Under the pieces are notes generated by a model. That model had not been told where the DNA came from, did no database searches, and saw only the letters and a program-made list of their open reading frames with translations. The translations under genes and the position numbers were made by a program. Of a stretch of DNA of 64,000 nt, positions 8,556-18,750 are shown piece after piece. The stretch spans positions 2,108,001 through 2,172,000 of the forward strand of contig NZ_CP018335.1 of assembly GCF_001902295.1 (NCBI RefSeq). Direction: 5' to 3'. Every line of letters starts with the position of its first letter. Position 1 is the stretch's first letter. The DNA comes from Clostridium kluyveri. Lineage in GTDB: Bacteria > Bacillota > Clostridia > Clostridiales > Clostridiaceae.

Positions 8556-8598
8556 CAAATTACTCTCTCCTCGCATTTACCCAAAATAACTTTTTAAA
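8556..8598. repeat. 43-bp repeat shared with the leader of the MBL gene (17669-17711)
   Basis: The 25 bases 8574-8598 are identical to 17687-17711, and similarity extends left to 8556/17669 with about three mismatches. At 17.7 kb the block is the ribosome binding site and start of the MBL hydrolase gene. Here it precedes the AraC gene without an MBL gene, suggesting a rearrangement or the stub of a lost paralogue. Confidence 0.65.
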
Positions 8599-8661
8599 GT
8601 ATAATGATAACGTTCAATTTTCCAACGTTGTCTATACCATTTGATTTTTTCAACTGCTTAT

Positions 8662-9231
8662 TCAAGGTTTTCTACAAGCAATTACATTTATATGTTTTGG
8701 AACATCTTTGAGGCTTGAATCTAAAGCGTCAAGCCACTTTTGACTTTCTTTATCTGATGTAGAGCGTTCACGTTTGGTAACCCGTTTTCCAAGTTCTTTT
8801 GGAACATGTGTCCATACATGTCTTAATAAAATGCCAAGAGGAATACCATCTACTGTTACTGCAAGAGTGGTATGATTTAACAACCCAAGATCATGTTCAG
8901 TGTTACCATATACACCTAATCCTTTAGTTGCAGGATGATCTTTATAATCTAATGTGGTAGTATCCTAGATTGCAAAGACAGTGTCATACTTTCTCATACG
9001 ATCGATAGTTTGTTCTCTGTGGCTCATTAGGATTACCTCCGGTTTAACTCTATTGTTACTAAAGAATCTATATGTTGCCTGTGTTCCAGCATAGCTTTTA
9101 CATGCCTGAGGTATTGAACTTTCAGGGTTTCCGTAGAAAGAGTTAGCTATTTTAGTTAACCTCTTATTTAGTCTATTATCCGCAAAAGGTGCATCATTAA
9201 ATTCCTGTAGTACCCAATCATTAGTATGCAT
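8662..9231 (-). pseudogene. Tn5/IS4-type transposase, broken (nonsense and C-terminal truncation)
   Basis: Two consecutive pieces share one reading frame, separated by an in-frame TAG near 8967. The N-terminal piece (from 9231) has the Tn5-type DNA-binding domain: ADNRLNKRLTKIANSFYGNP, SIPQACKSYAGTQATYRFF and ILMSHREQTIDRM. The second continues with DTTTLDYKDHPATKGLG, the first catalytic Asp region, and ends at about 8662, far short of the usual ~450 residues. The TAG probably replaces a Gln codon. The lost DDE C-terminus means no activity. Degraded insertion sequence. Confidence 0.85.
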
Positions 9232-9426
9232 ACAAACCTCCTAAATTATTTAGTCTTATATGCATATTAATATATTTATTTATGAATGTTCAAATGTATG
9301 TTTTGGCTCTGTATACGTTACTTACTAATTAATTCCCAAACTTATGTGCAATGTATAGCGTCTAACGTGGGGTTTTCTCATACAAAAAGATATAAGGATT
9401 AATGCCCTATATCTCTGAGCTTGTCA

Positions 9427-10188
9427 TTATAACCTTACTGGTACATCTCTATCCTGAAGATATTTTTTTACATCTCTTATTTTTAATTCTCCATAATGAA
9501 ACAATGAAGCTGCTAGAGTTGCATCTACACATGTATCCTTGAATACATTATAGAAATCCTCTAAGGATCCGCATCCTCCGGAGGCTATTACTGGAATATT
9601 TACTGATTCTACAACAGCTTTAGTCAATTCTATATCATAGCCTCTTTTAGTACCATCTGCATCCATACTTGTAAGAAGTATTTCTCCTGCTCCTAGACTT
9701 TCTACTTTTTTAACCCACTCTATCGCATCTATACCCGTATTTTTCCTTCCTCCTTCTATAAATACATCCCAACCCTGTCCTCCTGATCTTTTTTTTGCAT
9801 CTATAGCAACTACCACACACTGTGAACCGAATTTATCTGCTGCCTCGTATATTAAATTTGGATTTCTTATGGCCGCCGAATTTACAGATATTTTATCTGC
9901 ACCTGCTCTAAGTATACTCTTAAAATCATCTATATCCGATATTCCTCCTCCTACAGTGAGAGGAATAAATACTCTTTCTGCAGTTTTCTCCACTACATCA
10001 ATTAATGTTTTTCTTTTTTCATAGGTAGCAGTAATATCTAAAAATACTATTTCATCTGCCCCCTGCCCGTTATAGTGCTCAGCTATTTCTATTGGATCTC
10101 CCACATTTTTCAAATTGATAAAATTTATTCCTTTTACAACCTTTCCTATATTTACATCTAAGCATGGAACTATTCTCTTAGTAAGCAT
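9427..10188 (-). CDS. hisF: Imidazole glycerol phosphate synthase cyclase subunit HisF
   Basis: 253 residues, full length. It is a (beta/alpha)8 barrel with the two catalytic aspartates in place: Asp11 in RIVPCLDV and Asp130 in VVVAIDAKK. The phosphate-binding VGGGIS and GADKISVNS motifs are visible. It converts PRFAR plus ammonia from HisH into imidazole glycerol phosphate and AICAR in histidine synthesis. The start at 10188 follows GGGGGGAAATTAAT. hisH lies 195 nt upstream in the same direction without the usual hisA between them, and no other his gene is in the window, so this is a split-off pair or a second copy. Confidence 0.95.
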   Translation of the reverse strand: MLTKRIVPCLDVNIGKVVKGINFINLKNVGDPIEIAEHYNGQGADEIVFLDITATYEKRKTLIDVVEKTAERVFIPLTVGGGISDIDDFKSILRAGADKISVNSAAIRNPNLIYEAADKFGSQCVVVAIDAKKRSGGQGWDVFIEGGRKNTGIDAIEWVKKVESLGAGEILLTSMDADGTKRGYDIELTKAVVESVNIPVIASGGCGSLEDFYNVFKDTCVDATLAASLFHYGELKIRDVKKYLQDRDVPVRL

Positions 10189-10383
10189 ATTAATTTCCCC
10201 CCATTTATATAGCTTCTTTTAAAAAAGAGTTTTTAAATATATGAGTTTCTCAATTATAAGTCTATACACACTTTCATTTTTAAGCTTTAGCGTTGTGCAT
10301 AGTATATTCTTAGCTTCAACCTAATGAAAATTCATATATTTAAAATTTATTGATGAAAATATTAATATATCAAAATATATCTT

Positions 10384-11004
10384 TTATTTTGCACTTTGCT
10401 GTATTGTAAGTTCTACAAAATTTTTTAACATTTTAATTCCCACATCTCCACTTTTTTCAGGATGAAATTGAGTGCCATATACATTTTTCTCGTTGATAAC
10501 AGCTGGTACCTCTACTCCATAGAAACTATAGGCATTTAAATTATTCTTAAATTTCAACTTAGCATAAAATGAATGCACAAAATACACATAACTATTTTGT
10601 TGTACACCTTTTAAAATTTGACACTCTTTTTCTATAGTTAAACTATTCCAGCCCATGTGAGGTATTTTTATATTTCCATGAAGTTTTGTTATATTACCAT
10701 GTACAAGTCCCAATCCATTGCAATGTTCTATTTCTTCACCTGTGTCAAATAAAAGCTGCATTCCCAGACATATACCAATTAGAGGTATGCCTTTTGATAC
10801 AATTTCTTTTAGTACCAAATCTAATTTTTTATTTTTTAAATTTCTCATAGTTTCCGGAAAAGCTCCTACTCCAGGCAATATAACTCCTTTGCTGCTTTCT
10901 ATATCATATTTATCTGAAGTTATCTTTGATTCTGCACCTATATAACTTAATGCCTTTTGAACACTTTTTAAATTTCCCATTCCATAATCTATAATACAAA
11001 TCAA
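10384..11004 (-). CDS. hisH: Imidazole glycerol phosphate synthase glutaminase subunit HisH
   Basis: 206 residues, full length. A class I glutamine amidotransferase with nucleophile Cys79 in GICLGMQLLFD and His181/Glu183 in GTQFHPEKSG. It releases ammonia from glutamine and channels it to HisF. A 195-nt gap with no open frame separates it from hisF, long for a his operon; hisF may have its own promoter or the missing hisA may have been deleted. The start at 11004 is preceded by GAAAGGGGG. All glutaminase residues are intact, so the pair should be functional. Confidence 0.95.
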   Translation of the reverse strand: MICIIDYGMGNLKSVQKALSYIGAESKITSDKYDIESSKGVILPGVGAFPETMRNLKNKKLDLVLKEIVSKGIPLIGICLGMQLLFDTGEEIEHCNGLGLVHGNITKLHGNIKIPHMGWNSLTIEKECQILKGVQQNSYVYFVHSFYAKLKFKNNLNAYSFYGVEVPAVINEKNVYGTQFHPEKSGDVGIKMLKNFVELTIQQSAK

Positions 11005-11428
11005 AATTGTTACCCCCTTTCTGTAAATCTTTCCAAAAAGCTAGTCTATCTTCGTAAAAACACTTTCTTTATCAATTAATTATGTCATACAAATTAATGT
11101 GATTTTATGAAGAATACGGTAAAAACTAGTATGCTACTATTCTATCATTGCGACTTAACTATATACACTATATATAAATGATAGCATATTATTAATTATT
11201 TATGCAAATTTTGAATTTTTGTTATATTTGGTTCTGTAATATTATCAATTATTTATACGTTAGCGTCTCTTTACTTTTTCCATTTATTAAATAAGCATAT
11301 TTTTAGTCTAAATTATATAAAATTTAATAAATATTTGCATTTTATATAGGAATTTTGAAATTTATGTAGAATATATTAATTTATGAAATTTATAATTATA
11401 AAATATTAATATGAAAGGTTTGGTTAAT
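11005..11428. other. 424-bp AT-rich intergenic stretch
   Basis: Extremely AT-rich DNA between the divergent hisH and radical SAM genes. It should contain both promoters, but the many A/T runs give no single convincing -35/-10 pair. I see no strong palindrome, riboswitch-like structure or open frame. The radical SAM start at 11429 has only a modest AAAGG site. Confidence 0.4.
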
Positions 11429-11834
11429 ATGAAGATATCACTTATCAATCCACAAACTGAAGTAAACGGAATGAGAGAACTTTATGGGTATCATGAAAAT
11501 TTAGGAATAGCACTTATCGCAGCTTATTTGAGAGCTAATGGACATGAAACTTCTATCTATGATCTACGTGTTGATAAACTAAATGAAAAAGAACTTGTAG
11601 ATATATTAATAAATAATAATACTGATTTAATAGGATTAAGTATAAATTATGCCACTTTTCCTTCTGCATTGAAAATTGCTCAAATCCTGAAATTTCAGTC
11701 CAAACATTGTACGGTTGTATTAGGAGGAGAACATTCAACTTATTTAGATAAGGAAATTCTAGAACAGTATTCTATAATTGACTGTATTATTAGGGGAGAA
11801 GGTGAGGATACTTTTTTAAAATTAGTTAATACTA

Positions 11835-12956
11835 ACCTGAGTTCGAAAAAATAAACTACAATTTTGTATAAATATAGATATAGAAAATGCAAAAAATAAT
11901 TTAACTACAAATGAAGAAATTATTTAACATTTATTCACATTTAAAGCAATATTGTGATTAAGCTAAATGAAGATGTTTGTCCAATTTCAAGGAAGGTTTT
12001 TTAGGAAGAAAACTATATGCTGCTAGTCCAGAAACTATATTTACCATAAAGTTGGTAAGGCTTCTATGACGGCTATGCTCTATTTGACATACATTCTTCA
12101 AATGATCGTTTACGTTCTCTATAACAGCTCTTTTCCTAAGAATAATTTTGTCTTCCATACACATTAACTTGTTTTTCATATTCCTTTTTAGTTTTGTTAT
12201 GAGCTGTACCCCCTTGGAATACAGTATATCTGATATTTTCTTGGACAAATAACCTTTGTCCCCAAATAATTTTCCGTAGAGTTCTTTTGAGAGTTGTTCT
12301 ATAACCTCTATATTCCTGTCATCCACATTCCCGGGTGTCAGATAGAAAGAAAGAATTTCACCCTTGTCATTTATGACAAGATGAAGTTTGAAGCCATAAA
12401 ACCATCCTGTTGAACTCTTTCCCCTTTCTGCAATTCCCTTGAAAACCTTGTGGGAATGGATTCTCCTGTTATGGCATACATCTAAAGTGGTGGAATCAAT
12501 GAAAGAAATTCCTGTACACTTGCCAATTCTAAATTTTCTCATGTATAATAGTAGTGGAAGCAATGTTTCCTGCATTAGTTCTACAAACCTGTTATAGCTT
12601 ACAAGCTCAGGGAAATAGGGTCTTAGAACAGTTGATACATACTTTATATAATAGGCTTTGAAATTTCTGTAGGCTGATAAGTGAAAGTATATGATTATTG
12701 TCATGACTTCACTAAGCGATAAGTTTCTACTTTTTATTATTGAAAAATGACTACAGTTGTTTTCCTCTATAAAATGGCTCCGGCAGTATTCTTCAAAAGC
12801 TATACAATAGTTATCAACATCGTAAAATACTTCAAATAATAAATTTTGCATAAAATCCCATCCTTTTGTTTTGTTTTTTCTCTGTATTTATATAATAAAA
12901 CATTTTGATGGGATTTTTTATATCTATAAATACTTTTTTTATTTTCGAACTCAGGT
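11835..12956 (-). mobile_element. IS982-family insertion sequence, complete, with 8-bp target duplication
   Basis: Terminal inverted repeats start ACCTGAGTTCGAAAA at 11835 and end with its complement at 12956. They are flanked by TAATACTA on both sides (11827-11834 and 12957-12964), an 8-bp target duplication. It encodes one full transposase on the minus strand. Intact ends and ORF suggest a recent, possibly active insertion. A fragment of a relative lies at 53919-53972. Confidence 0.93.
11958..12851 (-). CDS. IS982-family transposase (DDE type)
   Basis: 297 residues, the normal length for this family. The catalytic triad appears as Asp in GISFIDSTTLDV, Asp in KLFGDKGYLSKK and Glu in RKRAVIENVNDHLKNV. 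The N-terminal half is helical, with the family's FHLSAYRNFKAYY region. The start at 12851 follows AAAGGATGGGATTTT. It acts on the ends of its own element to cut and paste it. It is encoded opposite to the interrupted radical SAM gene. There is no frameshift or stop, so it should be functional. Confidence 0.95.
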   Translation of the reverse strand: MQNLLFEVFYDVDNYCIAFEEYCRSHFIEENNCSHFSIIKSRNLSLSEVMTIIIYFHLSAYRNFKAYYIKYVSTVLRPYFPELVSYNRFVELMQETLLPLLLYMRKFRIGKCTGISFIDSTTLDVCHNRRIHSHKVFKGIAERGKSSTGWFYGFKLHLVINDKGEILSFYLTPGNVDDRNIEVIEQLSKELYGKLFGDKGYLSKKISDILYSKGVQLITKLKRNMKNKLMCMEDKIILRKRAVIENVNDHLKNVCQIEHSRHRSLTNFMVNIVSGLAAYSFLPKKPSLKLDKHLHLA

Positions 12957-14190
12957 TAATACTATTGAAAATAATGAAGATATTAGAAAAGTAAAAAATA
13001 TTTCTTTTATTGATAAGAATGGGAAAAAATTTACTAGGACAAATGATGAATCAAGCATAACAATTTTAGATACCATTGCCTTTGCAGCAAGAGATGTTGC
13101 AATTTCTGCTATCAAAAAAAATATTCCCATAGAAATTGGAATTCTAGCTGAAAGAGGGTGTCCTTTTTCTTGTTCTTTTTGTAATGGAGATAGATTTTTC
13201 TCAAATGGTAAAGTAGGATTAATAAGAAGAAGATCCCCCTTGAATGTTGTAAATGAAATGATGTCATTAACTCCTTTATTTAAAAATAAAGAATTAATAC
13301 TACATTTTTATGATGCAACATTTATTACACGTTCTGCCGATAGTAGAGCATGGATAGATGAATTTTGTTCTTTACTTGAAGAACGTAATTTGAAAATTCC
13401 TTTCGATGCTTTCATAAGATCTGATAGTTTTGATTTTGATAGAGACGAAGAACTTATTAATCGTCTTGTAAATAACGGATTAATTGGCACGTATGTTGGA
13501 TTAGAGGCTGGCGATGATGATACTTTACAACTTTACAATAAAGGCATTAAATCAATCCCTATACACTATAGATAAATTGAAAAAATTTAAAATCGAAGGT
13601 TATACTAACGGAGTTATATGTTTTCACCAAGATGTAACCTTAAAAGAAGTAATGCATACTACAACATTTTTATATAAAATAGGTTTATGTAGTTTTTGGA
13701 ATATAGTATCTAGAGCTGAAACTTTACCTGGTATTCCTTTAGAAAAACAAATGTCTGTACTACCAAGAAAAAATATATGGGACGTCGAAAATTATTATTT
13801 TAAAGATGAAAGAGTAACACTTTTATATAACATACTAGTAAAAATAAAATCTTCTTATTTTATTGCTCAATATGAAGATTATCTAAGCAGAAAATTAAGA
13901 TATTCACTTAAACTTAAAGAGTTTTATCTTACAGATAAACTAATAAATTCTTTAAGTAAAGTTGTTGAAAAAGACATTTTAGAAATGCAAAAATCAACAT
14001 ATGAATTTATAGTAACTACGATTAATGGTATCGAAAACCACACTATAGTTAATTGTGAACAATATACTAAAGAAATTATTATATATGTGAGCCAAATAAC
14101 TTCCAAGTTACATAATATTTATATTAAATATTCACATTTATTACACTCCAAAAGATATGTTAGCTCAGAAGTACAGGGGGTAATTTAAAA

Positions 14191-15129
14191 TTGAGTAAAA
14201 CAAAAATAATATATATTAAGTTATGTTTATCTGCATTTTTTTGGGGTGGTTCAGCTATTGCAGGAAAAATTTTATTAAAAGAGATGAGTCCTTTATCTGT
14301 GACATTCATGCGATTTTTTTGGGCTACAATTATTCTTTTTTTTGTTTGTAAATTTAATATGAAAACAATGAGAATTTCTTTAACTTTAAAAGAACACTTA
14401 GCATTATTTTTGATGGGGTTTGTAGGAATTTCTTTGTGTTATTGTTTTTATTTTCAAGGATTGAATATAAGTTCTGCATTTAATGCTTCTCTTATGGAAG
14501 CTACGATTCCATTATGTACTTTATTCATTTCTGTAGCTATAAAAAAAGAAACTTTTACAAAAAATACTTTATCAGGAGCTTTAATAGCATATTTAGGCGT
14601 TTTTATTATTATAACAAAATTAAACCTACACATTATATATACTTTAAATTTTAATATAGGTGATATTTTCTTACTTATAAGTACACTTTGTTTTGGAATA
14701 TATAATGTATTGTACCGCAATATAGCACCAGATATTCCATCTATAGCTCAAACCTTCTATATTTTTTTATATGGCACAATAGGAATTATTCCTTGGATAT
14801 TATATTATATGTATTCTGCTAATTATCGCATTAATACACACAATTTCTCTATTATAAGCGTATGCTGTGTAATTTTCTTATCTTTAGGCTCTTCAGTATT
14901 AGCTTATTTATTTTTTAACCAAGGGATACAAGTTTTAGGTGCATCAAAAGCTTCCATTTTTATAAACTATGTTCCTATTATTACAATTCTATTATCAATA
15001 ATTATTTTAAGCTATATTCCAGCGATCACTCAAATTATTGGTTCAATTGTCGTTCTAACTGGAGTATATATATCTCAAAGAAATTCTATACATCAACAAG
15101 AGACCATAAGTGAATACTCACAGAAATAA
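14191..15129 (+). CDS. EamA/DMT-family transporter (ten membrane helices)
   Basis: 312 residues starting at TTG 14191, behind AGGGGGT. Two EamA repeats of five helices each are visible: the first begins ICLSAFFWGGSAIAGKILLK-like (LCLSAFFWGGSAIAGK), the second around IGDIFLLISTLCFGIYNVLY. The family exports amino acids, metabolites or drugs. It starts 2 nt after the broken radical SAM gene, so it was co-transcribed with it and may export that pathway's product. A clear terminator follows at 15392-15428. The C-terminal tail after the last helix is short and polar. Confidence 0.88.
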   Translation: MSKTKIIYIKLCLSAFFWGGSAIAGKILLKEMSPLSVTFMRFFWATIILFFVCKFNMKTMRISLTLKEHLALFLMGFVGISLCYCFYFQGLNISSAFNASLMEATIPLCTLFISVAIKKETFTKNTLSGALIAYLGVFIIITKLNLHIIYTLNFNIGDIFLLISTLCFGIYNVLYRNIAPDIPSIAQTFYIFLYGTIGIIPWILYYMYSANYRINTHNFSIISVCCVIFLSLGSSVLAYLFFNQGIQVLGASKASIFINYVPIITILLSIIILSYIPAITQIIGSIVVLTGVYISQRNSIHQQETISEYSQK

Positions 15130-15391
15130 AATTTTTGCTTGAAAGTATTACCTCTTATGTGGGTTGTAACAGCCCTATATAAGGTGGAAAGTATCTTAAA
15201 TAAATTAGATAAATAAACGACAGTTTTATTTACTTTGTCCCCTAAATTTCTTTTTCTACAGTTTTTAAACCATCTAATTGAGAATATATGCTAGATATAG
15301 AAAATCGGTGATTTAAATATATCTCTTGAAAGGCAAATGCAAGATGAAGAATTTCCGTAAGACTGAAGCCTAGTAAATTTATATTAAAGCT

Positions 15392-15428
15392 AAAGAGCCC
15401 TTTATGAGTTTTTCATAAATGGCTCTTT
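15392..15428 (+). terminator. Rho-independent terminator after the EamA gene
   Basis: AAAGAGCC (15392-15399) pairs with GGCTCTTT (15421-15428). The inner TTTATGA/TCATAAA extends the stem around GTTTT, and TTATAATT follows. The stretch 15130-15391 in front of it shows no gene. Confidence 0.8.
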
Positions 15429-15462
15429 TATAATTCGATTAGACAGTATACATCATCTATAT

Positions 15463-15694
15463 TTACCAGTTTTCTTTTTTTTTAATGTAAACATGGATCT
15501 TAAATTGGTTTTCTTCAAAATCAAACACAACTTCCCAGGTTAATAAAAGTATATCTGATATTCTTAATGCTGAATTAAGTCTCAATACTATCAACGCATA
15601 ATTTCTCATGTTTCCTGATCCAATTAAATACTTCTTTAAATCATTTATTTTTTTAACTGATCTTATAGGTCTACCCTTTCCATTTTTACCTCCA
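15463..15694 (-). pseudogene. Tyrosine recombinase (phage-type integrase) fragment
   Basis: About 75 codons without a start read GGKNGKGRPIR, IGSGNMRNYALIVLRLNSAL and RISDILLLTWEVVFDFEENQ, ending at TAA. ALRISDILLLTW matches the first catalytic-arginine motif of tyrosine recombinases (LRISEL-L-W). The rest of the catalytic domain (His-x-x-Arg and Tyr) is absent. This is a relic of an integrase and hence of an integrated element. Both flanks are degenerate AT-rich DNA. Confidence 0.7.
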
Positions 15695-16000
15695 GTTTAT
15701 TACATTTATTATCTATATATATTATATTATGTGTAACTAAAAATTTCAATTTTATATTTTAAAACATAAAAAGCAGGCATATAAATTTCAGTTCTAAAAC
15801 TATTACCAAAATCAAAGTACCAAAACAATTCTAAAATAACCTTTATGGTACTTATATTTGGTTATCATTGTCTTAAAGTGGGTTTTTTCGAAATGTTGAC
15901 GATACCCCATGGCTATCAAACTAAGGAAAAAATAGTACCCATTTATAAAAAATAGTACAATAAATAATAGAAATCTGTTTTTTATAGGGAGGGCTAAAAA

Positions 16001-16702
16001 ATAGCAAAAGAAAAATTAATAACACAAAATGGAATCAAGGAATTATCAAACCATATACTAAAATACTTTTCAAAAGAAGAAGTTGAAAAGATAGCAAGAA
16101 AGGTTGGATTTGCACAAAGAGAAGGTAAATTAGCAGCATGGGAATTCCTTTATTTATGTGCATTTTCACAATTGGATGTATCAAAAGATACACTTGTAAC
16201 AATGAGTGCTAATACAATTGATTTGATAGGAATAACAATATACATGACCAATATATCAAATGATATATTGATTACAAAACAAATACATGATATTTATTCA
16301 TTAAGATGGCAGATTGAACTAATATTCAAGATATGGAAGTCAATATTTCACATATCTAGTGTAAAACCAGTAAAAATTGAACGTTTCAAATGCCAATTAT
16401 ATGGTAAACTTATTTTACTAGTTTTAAGCTCCATAGTGATGTTTAAAATGAGATCTGAACTCTTAAAAAAGAAGAAGTTTGAAACAAGTGAAATTAAAAC
16501 AGCACAAATAGTGCATGAATATGTTCAAGAGCTGTATTTCAACTTTATGACACCTTCAAGTAATTTCAAAGTTTTAACAAGAATATATAACTGTATATGT
16601 AAAAATGGGCGGAAATCGCACCGTAAGGACAAAAAGACCTTCTTTGACATTCTTGGAGTATCCTACAACCATCGAGAAGGAAGGTGTGAAACCGCCGCAT
16701 AA
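16001..16702 (+). pseudogene. IS4-type transposase with internal deletion and lost start codon
   Basis: A continuous frame from 16001 encodes an IS4-type N-terminus (GIKELSNHILKYFSKEEVEK, REGKLAAWEFLYLCAFSQLD). It jumps straight to the C-terminal part with SLRWQIELIFKIWKSIFHI, which carries the last catalytic Glu (Y/S-x-x-R-W-x-I-E), and ends at 16702. The central region with both catalytic Asp residues is missing, so the protein cannot work. A good GGGAGGG site is followed by ATA where ATG is expected, another lesion. Confidence 0.75.
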
Positions 16703-16924
16703 AACACTTTTATTATATTATAATTTAAAGTTCGTGTCTTCAAAAAATCATGAACACAGGAGCTTTTCTGATATGCAAAAAATCGTATTAAAATAGTATT
16801 TATTCCAAAATTTGTTTTGCCTTAATCCCTTACAGCAACTAATTTAATTCATTATTCTCGTGTCTTAGCTCGATGGTCATGTGGCACTACCCCAAATTAG
16901 GAGTGATACAAATTCAAAATAACA
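16703..16924. other. Short spacer after the IS4 relic
   Basis: About 220 bp between two converging genes. It contains a probable right-end remnant of the IS4-type element (around 16860-16900, TAGCTCGATGGTCATGTGG). I see no gene and no clear terminator. Confidence 0.3.
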
Positions 16925-17671
16925 TCACTTACTATAATTTTGAATTAATTTAAAAATAGTTTTATTTGCATTATCATTATATAATCCACTGTGATAACAC
17001 ACTATATTTTCTATATCATACTGAGTGAATTTCTGAAGTGATTTCACCGCTTCACCCATATCATAAGTATGCACCTGGTTAGGACCCATTAAATGCCCAT
17101 CCTGAATATTCATCTCATCACCAGTTATAAGGGTTTTACTACATTCATGATAAAAAGCAATATGGCCCGGAGTATGTCCTGGGGTATAAATTACTTTTAT
17201 TCCTCCACAATATGGAAGTATATCACCATCTGATACGACGTTATCAACATTAGTCTTGGAGTTAGCAAAGCCATTCTTCAGTATTTCATAGAAACTTTTC
17301 CTGTCATCAGGTGAAGTTTTTTTATTTTTCTCAATCTGTGCCAATTTTATTGGCATCTTCTCTCCTGTTATATATGGTTTTTCTATTTCATGTGCAATTA
17401 CTTCAACTTTTCCGTGGAGCTCTTTTACAATACTTGCAAGAGAACCTACATGGTCTATGTCCTGATGGGTTAAAAGTATCTTGTTGATTTTTTCAAAAGT
17501 CAACCCAGCAGCTTTTACTGCTTCCCGAAACCTTTCCAATTGGCCAGGAAAGCCTGTATCTACAAGCACCATATCTTTATCATCCCACATTAATATAGGA
17601 TAAATGTTGGTCATTCTGCCCATAATATTGCAAGATATTTCAATCATTTCAATACCTTCCGCTATTCTCAA
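16925..17671 (-). CDS. Metallo-beta-lactamase-fold hydrolase
   Basis: About 248 residues. I place the start at TTG 17671 because GAGGAGG lies 7 nt before it; the ATG at 17689 would put this site inside the gene. The metal motif appears as LLTHQDIDHVG, an HxDxDH variant of HxHxDH. The later ligands are YTPGHTPGHIAFYHE, LITGDEMNIQDG and CYHSGLY. It is probably a cytosolic glyoxalase-II-like or lactonase-like hydrolase; the substrate is not predictable. It follows the interrupted GAP1-like gene by 42 nt in the same direction, so it may be the tail of that operon, although its leader is a block repeated at 8556-8598. Confidence 0.85.
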   Translation of the reverse strand: MRIAEGIEMIEISCNIMGRMTNIYPILMWDDKDMVLVDTGFPGQLERFREAVKAAGLTFEKINKILLTHQDIDHVGSLASIVKELHGKVEVIAHEIEKPYITGEKMPIKLAQIEKNKKTSPDDRKSFYEILKNGFANSKTNVDNVVSDGDILPYCGGIKVIYTPGHTPGHIAFYHECSKTLITGDEMNIQDGHLMGPNQVHTYDMGEAVKSLQKFTQYDIENIVCYHSGLYNDNANKTIFKLIQNYSK

Positions 17672-17711
17672 ATTACTACCTCCTCTCATTTACCCAAAAT
17701 AACTTTTTAAA
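17669..17711. repeat. 43-bp repeat shared with 8556-8598 (MBL gene leader)
   Basis: This block contains the ribosome binding site and TTG start of the MBL gene and ends 2 bp before the stop codon of the GAP1-like gene. Its twin at 8556-8598 lies upstream of the AraC-clpP pair. The precise fit between two genes suggests the MBL gene came with this leader. Confidence 0.6.
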
Positions 17712-18750
17712 TTCTACTTATTCTTTAAAAAAGCAAAAATTTTTTTTAAGATACCCTTAAAAGAAAAATTACTATTTTTATTTACTAAAGGCATTGTAGG
17801 ATTTTCCAAAGATGCCTCTTTTTCCTCCTGAATGGGTTCTTTAAAAAATCCATCATATTCACATATATTTAATCTATCTTCTAAAAGAGCACCATCCACC
17901 ATATAGAAAAATTTTTTTAATTTCTCTATATTTTCAATGTTATCCATAATAAACTCTATAAATTCATGCTTTTCATGGTCAATATCATCTAAATAAGAAT
18001 CTTCCTTTGAAAGATCAAATACATAACCTGCCTTTATTTCTGTAGAAAGTCTCTTTATACTTCCCCTGGCCAAAAATATAATATTTATTGAGTCCTTTAT
18101 CTTAGGTTCTTTCATATAGGTTATAAAGCCTAAATTTCTCCTTACTTCAAAGGGAAGTACCCTATATAGATATTTAAGTATTCCTTTTGAAGTAGAATTT
18201 ATATGGCTGTAATCCACATCCAGTACAATATATATTTTTCTGCAGTATTTAACTGACTTAAAACAGGCTTTAATTAAATCCTCAAATACTTCCCTATTCA
18301 TATTGGCTGCAGAAAACATGTCTTCTATAGGATTGAAGCAGTCATCCTGACTATTTAGTGGAATTTTACTTATCTGCTCCAGGGTGTTTCCTTCTTCTAT
18401 ATCATAATCCCTTATAAATCCTGAAGCATATATTATTTTTTCGGGGTTTTCTATATAATTTTCTCTTTCTTCTTCTGGAATTATATAACTATGGGTAAAA
18501 TAACGATTTCTCTGCCCTGTATAGTCTTTTCCCACAAAAGCAGATTGGCCAATTATCATTTTGTTTCCCGTATTTGCACAAAACAGTGCCACAGGATATT
18601 TAAGTATGTCCTCTTCTCCTGCAAGCTGAGCAGGAGCTTCATAAAAACATAAATTCTGAAGAGTGTTTATTATAAATTCATTTTCAAGTCCAGAACTTTT
18701 AGCTACTGTATCATAGCCTGGGGTCTCACTGAATACTCCCTTTCTATCCC

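Larger units (their letters stand above)
11429..14188 (+). pseudogene. Cobalamin-binding-type radical SAM protein, interrupted by IS982 and a frameshift
   Basis: The N-terminal part (11429-11834) has the B12-binding-like domain, opening MKISLINPQTEVNGMRELYG and containing VVLGGEHSTYLDKEI and IIRGEGEDTFLKL. An IS982 element then intervenes; deleting it with one 8-bp target copy rejoins VNT to IENNEDIRKVK in frame. The radical SAM core follows with the [4Fe-4S] motif CPFSCSFC and the partner motif GLEAGDDDTLQLYNKG. Near 13548 a frame change, consistent with one extra A in ATTAAATCAATCC, ends the frame at 13575; the C-terminus continues in another frame to 14188. Before damage it probably modified a small molecule or peptide. 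An EamA-type exporter gene follows 2 nt later, suggesting a former biosynthesis-export pair. Confidence 0.85.

Noticed and set aside
11005..11410. T-box or riboswitch upstream of hisH or the radical SAM gene
   Set aside because: No T-box bulge motif, specifier stem or terminator-like hairpin could be identified in this AT-rich stretch.
13514..13575. Separate start for the radical SAM C-terminal frame at 13514
   Set aside because: It overlaps the upstream frame out of register and has no ribosome binding site; a frameshift in one gene explains it better.
17714..18592. Independent 292-residue gene starting at GTG 18592
   Set aside because: The frame is open without interruption up to the IS junction and matches the GAP1-like N-terminus beyond it, so this is a truncated gene.
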